From NCBI RefSeq assembly GCF_001673535.1, contig NZ_LZLY01000128.1, forward strand, positions 41,785 to 105,784: a stretch of DNA of 64,000 bases, in the 5' to 3' direction. Positions within the stretch are counted from its first letter, which is position 1. Each line of letters begins with the position of its first letter. This document shows positions 59,479 through 64,000 of the stretch, one piece after another. Both the position numbers and the translations under genes were made by a program. This DNA comes from Mycobacterium sp. 1081908.1 (GTDB lineage: Bacteria > Actinomycetota > Actinomycetes > Mycobacteriales > Mycobacteriaceae). A model generated the notes under the pieces. It saw only the letters and a program-made list of their open reading frames with translations. It made no database searches and had not been told where the DNA came from.

Positions 59479-59543
59479 CCGGCGAGCGTCGACTTGTTGC
59501 AGCGAAAACGCGACGATCGCCCAAACAAGTCGACGCTCGCCGG
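59479..59543. repeat. Long perfect hairpin between LpqC-like and LAL genes
   Basis: Left arm CCGGCGAGCGTCGACTTGTT (59479-59498) and its exact reverse complement at 59524-59543, with a 25-base loop. It lies in the 81-base gap between the LpqC-like stop and the LAL start, both minus strand. It may be a terminator for the LpqC-like gene or a mobile intergenic repeat; there is no T run. Confidence 0.7.
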
Positions 59544-59547
59544 ATTG

Positions 59548-60489
59548 TCAGCGATGGCTCTGGGCGAAGAATTGCCAGATGGCGTCGGTGGCGTTGAGCG
59601 CCGTCGAAGGTTCGGGAATCCCGGCGAGTTCCGCGAGGGGACTGGGTTGCCCGCCGGGCCATTGATGGCCGGCGCCGGCCACCGAGATCAACTCGACGGT
59701 GCGCCCGTCGGGACATCCGGCCGTTTGCGTGGTTACGCCGGCGGCGGTGGTCGAGGTCGGGGGCCCGCACCCGTCGATGGATCGCCAGGTGGCGTTGACC
59801 GACTCGACCGACGGGCCGTCGACGCGTGGATTCCCGTTGATCGCGAAGGCTTTTCCGGGCCCGCCGTTGTAGGGCACTCGCTCGTCGGCGGTGCCGTGAA
59901 TCTGCAGCACCGACGTCGGTCGCGCCTGGGAGCAGTCGGTGAGCAGCGTCCCGGCGACCGGGGCGATCGCGGCGAAGGTGTCGCTCTGGCAACCCAGTCG
60001 AAGCGCCATCATGGCCCCGTTCGACATGCCGGTGGCGTAGACGCGCGCGCGATCGATCGGGATCTCCCGCTCGATGGCTCCCACCATCGCGGTGAGGAAA
60101 CCGACGTCGTCGGTGTCGGCGCGCTGCGGTTCGCCGCAGCACGTCCCGGCGTTCCAGGCGCGGTTGAGGCCGTCGGGGTAGGCGACCAAAAAATGCCCGT
60201 TGTCCGCCTCGGCGTCCCAGTTGTAGGACCGCTCGGCCTGCGCGCCGTTGCCAAAGCCGCCGTGCAGCATCACCACCAGCGGCGCCGCGTCGGGCAATCC
60301 CTGCGGCCGGTACACGTGAAAGGTCCTGCTGACTCCGCCGGAGTCGATGGATTGGGTGGACTGCCCGATCGGAATCGATTGGGAGCCGGGCGATCCCAGC
60401 GCGTGCCCACCGCCGACACAACCGCCGAGCGCGACCGCCAGGGCCGCGACGAGACAGACACCGAACACCCGAGCCCGCACCGATCGCAT
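59548..60489 (-). CDS. lpqC: LpqC-like esterase lipoprotein (polyhydroxybutyrate depolymerase family)
   Basis: A 313-residue exported lipoprotein. The signal peptide MRSVRARVFGVCLVAALAVALGGC ends in a clear lipobox with lipidated Cys24. The hydrolase domain has HVYRPQGLPDAAPLVVMLHGGFGNG (oxyanion region), nucleophile Ser in ATGMSNGAMMALRLG, Asp in HGTADERVPY and His in GAGHQWPGG. It resembles LpqC (Rv3298c) of M. tuberculosis and the PHB depolymerase/feruloyl esterase family. Its promoter contains a perfect 21-base palindrome shared with a divergent MarR gene. The neighbours differ from those of Rv3298c. Confidence 0.82.
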   Translation of the reverse strand: MRSVRARVFGVCLVAALAVALGGCVGGGHALGSPGSQSIPIGQSTQSIDSGGVSRTFHVYRPQGLPDAAPLVVMLHGGFGNGAQAERSYNWDAEADNGHFLVAYPDGLNRAWNAGTCCGEPQRADTDDVGFLTAMVGAIEREIPIDRARVYATGMSNGAMMALRLGCQSDTFAAIAPVAGTLLTDCSQARPTSVLQIHGTADERVPYNGGPGKAFAINGNPRVDGPSVESVNATWRSIDGCGPPTSTTAAGVTTQTAGCPDGRTVELISVAGAGHQWPGGQPSPLAELAGIPEPSTALNATDAIWQFFAQSHR

Positions 60490-60516
60490 GAAGCCATCGT
60501 GGCACCGGCAGCGATA

Positions 60517-60537
60517 TTTGACAAGTAACTTGTCAAA
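60517..60537. promoter_or_regulatory. MarR operator palindrome
   Basis: TTTGACAAGT, A, ACTTGTCAAA: perfect ten-base arms around one base, in the 75-base gap between the divergent LpqC-like and MarR genes. The size is typical of a MarR dimer site. It overlaps likely promoter DNA for both genes. Confidence 0.75.
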
Positions 60538-60564
60538 GATGCTCGGGGTGGCACACTCATCTGC

Positions 60565-61023
60565 ATGCGACGCGTTGCCGATGCCGGGTGGAAGCCCACC
60601 GTCCCGGCGCTGGTGAATTTGGTGGCCGCCTCGGGGGCGCCGCATTTGAGGGCGGCCTTCGCCGCGGCCGGGCTCGACGGGATCCGCCCGGCTCAGGCCG
60701 TTGCGCTGGTGCCGCTGGCGGCCGGTGGCCTGCACGCATCCGATCTGGCCGACCGGCTCAAGGTGAGTCGCCAGGCGGTGGCCCAGGGGATAGCCAGCCT
60801 GGAGCGGCACGGGTATGTGACGCGGGTGACCGATCCCGCCGACGCCCGGGCCCGCATCATCGAGCTGACGCCGCGCGGCCGGCAGGCGCTGCGCGTGATG
60901 CGTTCCAATGCAGTCGCTTTGGAGAGCCGCTGGGCGGAGCTCCTCGGGCCCCGGCGGTTGGGGGAGTTGCGGGACACCCTGGAGATGTTGTTGTCCGCCG
61001 AGGCGGACACGGCGGGCGACTGA
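60565..61023 (+). CDS. MarR family transcriptional regulator
   Basis: A 152-residue winged-helix repressor. HTH and wing: GLHASDLADRLKVSRQAVAQGIASLERHGYVTRVTDPADARARIIELTPRGRQAL (about residues 54-108), with helical dimer segments at both ends. It is divergent from the LpqC-like gene across a perfect palindrome and probably controls that gene and itself in response to a phenolic or lipid-like effector. Confidence 0.88.
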   Translation: MRRVADAGWKPTVPALVNLVAASGAPHLRAAFAAAGLDGIRPAQAVALVPLAAGGLHASDLADRLKVSRQAVAQGIASLERHGYVTRVTDPADARARIIELTPRGRQALRVMRSNAVALESRWAELLGPRRLGELRDTLEMLLSAEADTAGD

Positions 61024-61098
61024 CACCGGCCACGAATTTGCTGGTGTAGAGCGTCACGCGGGGCTAGGTTCGACCCAAGACAATGACAGGAGTCCGTC

Positions 61099-61368
61099 GT
61101 GCCCATCTTCATGGTCGAGCGCAACTTTGCCGAGGAAATGGAACCGAGCTTCGAGATAGCCGACGGCATCAACCGGATCAACGACCATGAGGGCGTTCGC
61201 TGGATGTACTCGTTTCTGTCGGCGGACAAGCGAAAGACCTACTGCCTGTACGAGGCGCCCTCACCCGAGGCCATCAGGACCGCGGCGGCGCGGGCCGGCC
61301 TGCCCGCCGACGTCATCGTCGAGGTGCGCGATCGCGTCATGCCCGACGGTGGGCTCTCCGATATCTGA
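61099..61368 (+). CDS. DUF4242 family protein
   Basis: An 89-residue protein with the DUF4242 pattern: PIFMVERNFAEEME, GVRWMYSFLSADKRKTYCLYEAPSPEAIRTAAARAGLPADVIVEV. It has a ferredoxin-like fold; a Streptomyces member (SCO4226) binds nickel. The acidic and Cys residues here may bind metal, but that is inference. GTG 61099 with AGGAG eight bases upstream. It follows the MarR gene by 75 bases and converges on the large regulator. Confidence 0.78.
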   Translation: MPIFMVERNFAEEMEPSFEIADGINRINDHEGVRWMYSFLSADKRKTYCLYEAPSPEAIRTAAARAGLPADVIVEVRDRVMPDGGLSDI

Positions 61369-61374
61369 GGACTG

Positions 61375-64000
61375 TCAACCGAGCAGCTCGTGATCGGCGG
61401 CGTACATCGCCGCCTGGGTGCGGTTCGCGGCGCCCGTCTTGATCAGGATGTTGCGCACATGGTTGGCGGCGGTGTTGGTGCTGATGTAGAGCCGTTCGCC
61501 GATCGCCCGATTGCTCAGCCCCTCGGCGAGCAACCGCAGCACCTCGACCTCCCGGTCCGTCAGGCCGTCCGGGCCGGTCGTCAGCACCGCGTCCACCAAC
61601 TCGACCACGCGATTCTGGCCGATCGAGGTGGCAATGGCGCGCGCCTCGTCGCCCAGCCGGCGCGCGTCCTCGGTGTGCCCGCGCGACGCCGCGAACAGCG
61701 CGTGCCGGGCCAGCGTCTCGGCGACGTGAACCACCGAGCCCATCCGGCGGTCCATCTCCAGCGCCACGGCGAAATGCCGCTCGGCCGCGGCCGTGTCGCC
61801 GTCGAGTGCCGCGATCCGGGCGAGGTAACGGTCGGCGCTACCGAAGAGGGCGACGAACTGGCCGGCGACGAGGTTCTTGCCGGCATAGCGCGATATGTAC
61901 GGGCGCAGCGAATGCAGCGCCTCGCGGTTGCCCAGCTCCAACGCCGCCTCGACCATGAACACCAGCTCCATCGGCCACTGCGCCTCGTCGGTGCGATCGC
62001 GGAGTTTGCGGTTGAGCAGATGGTTGAGCGCGCGGGTCATGCCCGCTTCGCAGTTGAGCTCGGTGTACAACGCGAGCAGGCCCGGCACCCAACGCCCGGC
62101 GAATGTCTCGCTGCCGTCGATGAACCCGGCGAATCTCTTCAGGCCCGCGGTCTCGCGGCGGATCATGAACATCTGGACGCCGTTCGAGCCCGCGGTGTCG
62201 TCCGCGTCGAACAAATCGCCTGCGCGCAAAGCGATGTCGGCCCACCGCTCGGCGCCGGTGAAGTCCCCGCGCAGATAGGCCAGCGCCTGCTCGACGCAGG
62301 CACCGACGAAGCCGAAGACCGGTTGTCCGCACGCCTGGCCCGCCCGCCGCATGTCCGCGGTCGACGCCGCCAGGTCGTCGGGCCGGCCGGCCAGATAGCT
62401 GACCATGGCGCGAAAATGCGCGGCAGCCCCCAGCACCTCGTAGTCACGGCGCTGAAGCGCCATCAGCGATACCTCGGCCGATCGCTCCGCCTGGATGCCA
62501 CACATCTCCGGCGTCAGCCCCTGCCACAAACTCGTCTTGAGCGTGTGCATCAGCACGGCCTGATCGCCGGTGGCCCGCGCGCGGTCGATGGCGTTGGTGC
62601 CCACCTCGCGCGCGCGCGCCGCCTCCCCGGCGAAGGCCAGGGCGCGCCCAAAGCTGCCGAGTGCCTGCAGATAGCGCGGGTCGTCGCTGTCCAGTCCGCA
62701 GGATTCCAGCGCCGACGCGAGCAGGTCGGCCGCCTTCGAGTCCGACTGTCCCCGACGCCAATTCGCTTCCTCGTAGCCCACGGCCGCCCCCAGCCGGATC
62801 AGCGGATCGTCCATCGCGCTGAGGCGTTCGTAGATCGCCCGCGACCGCGCGAAATCGCCGGCGCGCACGTGGTTGGCGGCCGCATCGAGGTCCAGCCGCG
62901 CCCGATCGGCGCGGCTCATCTCCGGCAGCGACGCCGCCCGCTCGAACCATCTCGCGGCGTCCTCGTACGCCAGGCTCTGTTCGGCCATCCGCGCCGCCTG
63001 GTGCGCGTAGCGCAGCGCCTGCTCGTGGTAGCCGAGCACGTGGGCCCGCAGGTAGTGGTTCGCCAGCCGGGGAACGACCGACGGGTCCGCCCGGGCCTCG
63101 AGCGCCTCGGCGGCCCGCGCGTGCATGATCCGCAGCCGCGACGCCGCCATTTCGCCGACGACGGCCTCGCGGGTGAGGGCGTGCACGAACGAGAACTCGC
63201 CGTCGGAGTCGCGGACCGGCCGGATCAGCCCGACGCCTTCGGCCGAATCGACCGCCGCCAGCGTCGCGGCGAGATCGGTTTCACTGGCGGCGATTAGCGC
63301 GGGCAGGTCGAACGTCTCGCCGAGGACCGCCGCCTGCTCGATCACGGCCCGGACGCCGGCGCCCAGCCCGCTCAGGCGGCGGGTGATGGCGTCGCCGATG
63401 GACGCCGGGACGGTCTGCTGCGCGCCCAGCGTGGCCAGCCCGCCGCGGACCTCGAGGTCGCTGACCAGTTCGGTCAGGAAGAACGGATTGCCGCCGGTCT
63501 TGTCGCGCAGCAGGGCGGCGGCCGTGCGCGCCGACGCGGGAGCCAGCTGCTGGGTTCGCCTCACGAACTCGGCGATCGCCTCGGTGTCCAGCCCGGCGAG
63601 GTCCAGGCGCCGCACCCCGTCGAAGCGGTGCAGCTCGGCCAGCCGGGTGGTGAGCTCGTCGGAGCGGTCCGGTTCGGTCGACCGGAAGGTGGCGACCACC
63701 AGCATCCGGACATCGGCGCAGCCGATCAGGACGCGTTCGAGCATCACGAGGGTGGGCAGCTGCGCCCAGTGCAGGTCGTCGAGGATCAACGCGATTGGAC
63801 GATCGATGGCCAGGCGCCGCAAAAAACCGGTCAAGGCGTCGAAAAGCGCCTGCCTGGGCGCCCCGACTTCCTCCGTCGGGCCGATGTCCGGCATGTGGCG
63901 ATCCACCTGGGTCGACAGGCGCCGCAGCTGGGCTCCCGCGTCGGCCAGGGTGTCCGCCATCGAGCCCGGCCGAGTTGCAATGAGCAGCCGATCCAGCGCC
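61375..64000 (-). CDS. Large ATPase-type LuxR family regulator, 5' end outside window
   Basis: At least 874 residues; the frame runs off the right edge, so the N-terminus and probably Walker A are missing. Within the window are Walker B (PIALILDDLHWAQLPTLVMLERVL), a STAND-type sensor segment (TGGNPFFLTELVSDL), long TPR-like helices and a C-terminal LuxR HTH (LTDREVEVLRLLAEGLSNRAIGERLYISTNTAANHVRNILIKTG). Same architecture as the regulator at 56.9-59.5 kb but clearly different in sequence. Its stop is six bases from the convergent DUF4242 stop. Confidence 0.87.
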   Translation of the reverse strand, partial: ALDRLLIATRPGSMADTLADAGAQLRRLSTQVDRHMPDIGPTEEVGAPRQALFDALTGFLRRLAIDRPIALILDDLHWAQLPTLVMLERVLIGCADVRMLVVATFRSTEPDRSDELTTRLAELHRFDGVRRLDLAGLDTEAIAEFVRRTQQLAPASARTAAALLRDKTGGNPFFLTELVSDLEVRGGLATLGAQQTVPASIGDAITRRLSGLGAGVRAVIEQAAVLGETFDLPALIAASETDLAATLAAVDSAEGVGLIRPVRDSDGEFSFVHALTREAVVGEMAASRLRIMHARAAEALEARADPSVVPRLANHYLRAHVLGYHEQALRYAHQAARMAEQSLAYEDAARWFERAASLPEMSRADRARLDLDAAANHVRAGDFARSRAIYERLSAMDDPLIRLGAAVGYEEANWRRGQSDSKAADLLASALESCGLDSDDPRYLQALGSFGRALAFAGEAARAREVGTNAIDRARATGDQAVLMHTLKTSLWQGLTPEMCGIQAERSAEVSLMALQRRDYEVLGAAAHFRAMVSYLAGRPDDLAASTADMRRAGQACGQPVFGFVGACVEQALAYLRGDFTGAERWADIALRAGDLFDADDTAGSNGVQMFMIRRETAGLKRFAGFIDGSETFAGRWVPGLLALYTELNCEAGMTRALNHLLNRKLRDRTDEAQWPMELVFMVEAALELGNREALHSLRPYISRYAGKNLVAGQFVALFGSADRYLARIAALDGDTAAAERHFAVALEMDRRMGSVVHVAETLARHALFAASRGHTEDARRLGDEARAIATSIGQNRVVELVDAVLTTGPDGLTDREVEVLRLLAEGLSNRAIGERLYISTNTAANHVRNILIKTGAANRTQAAMYAADHELLG

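Noticed and set aside
59479..59543. Inverted repeats as ends of an insertion sequence
   Set aside because: Only 25 bases lie between the arms and there is no transposase in the window.
61390..63297. 635-codon open frame on the plus strand
   Set aside because: It is antisense to the LuxR-type regulator with clear Walker B and HTH motifs.

Overview
The window is high-GC actinobacterial DNA. It carries a PPE protein of the MPTR type (repeated Asn-x-Gly units), an MmpL exporter, an Eis-family acetyltransferase, an LpqC-like lipoprotein esterase, a PrrB-like kinase, two F420-type proteins and many FadE/FadD/TetR genes. Together these point to a slow-growing Mycobacterium, probably of the M. avium complex; the species is inferred, not proven. 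There are no rRNA or tRNA genes, insertion sequences, phage genes or CRISPR arrays that I can see. The first gene (decarboxylase) and the last (LuxR-type regulator) run off the window.

Layout. 1-10 kb: the 3' end of a PLP decarboxylase, a divergent PadR / NTF2-like / F420 oxidoreductase set, an MFS exporter, a small HdeA-like lipoprotein, a sulfonate-type ABC transporter, and a tautomerase divergent from an HxlR regulator. 10-14 kb: an apparent minus-strand operon TetR - FadE - Eis-like acetyltransferase - FAD oxidoreductase. 14.4-18 kb: a SulP anion transporter, an orphan PrrB-like histidine kinase and a deazaflavin-dependent reductase. 18-23.7 kb: MmpL with a small upstream partner, divergent from a NarL-type two-component system.

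23.8-54.8 kb is a broad catabolic region. It holds a Rieske oxygenase, a D-aminoacylase-like amidohydrolase, two aminoglycoside-phosphotransferase-fold kinases, a Tat-type catalase-like protein with cytochrome b561, a class I aldolase, a triple-DUF190 protein, a fused two-domain FadE, two thiolase-like/DUF35 pairs resembling the Ltp2/ChsH2 steroid aldolase, a fused two-domain CaiB/BaiF CoA-transferase, an acyl-CoA synthetase, SDR, alpha/beta hydrolase, sulfotransferase and DUF1214 proteins. Each block has its own TetR or PadR regulator, usually beside a clear palindrome. The fused FadE operon and the distant acyl-CoA synthetase share an almost identical 18-bp operator, so they probably form one regulon and one pathway (activation, dehydrogenation, side-chain cleavage).

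54.8-64 kb: a collagen-like coding remnant, the PPE-MPTR gene, two large ATPase-LuxR regulators, LpqC divergent from a MarR regulator across a perfect palindrome, and a DUF4242 protein. Gene-free junctions repeatedly contain dyad elements: paired GTGCGG(C)-type hairpins at two convergent junctions, and two long hairpins at 44.15 and 59.5 kb.
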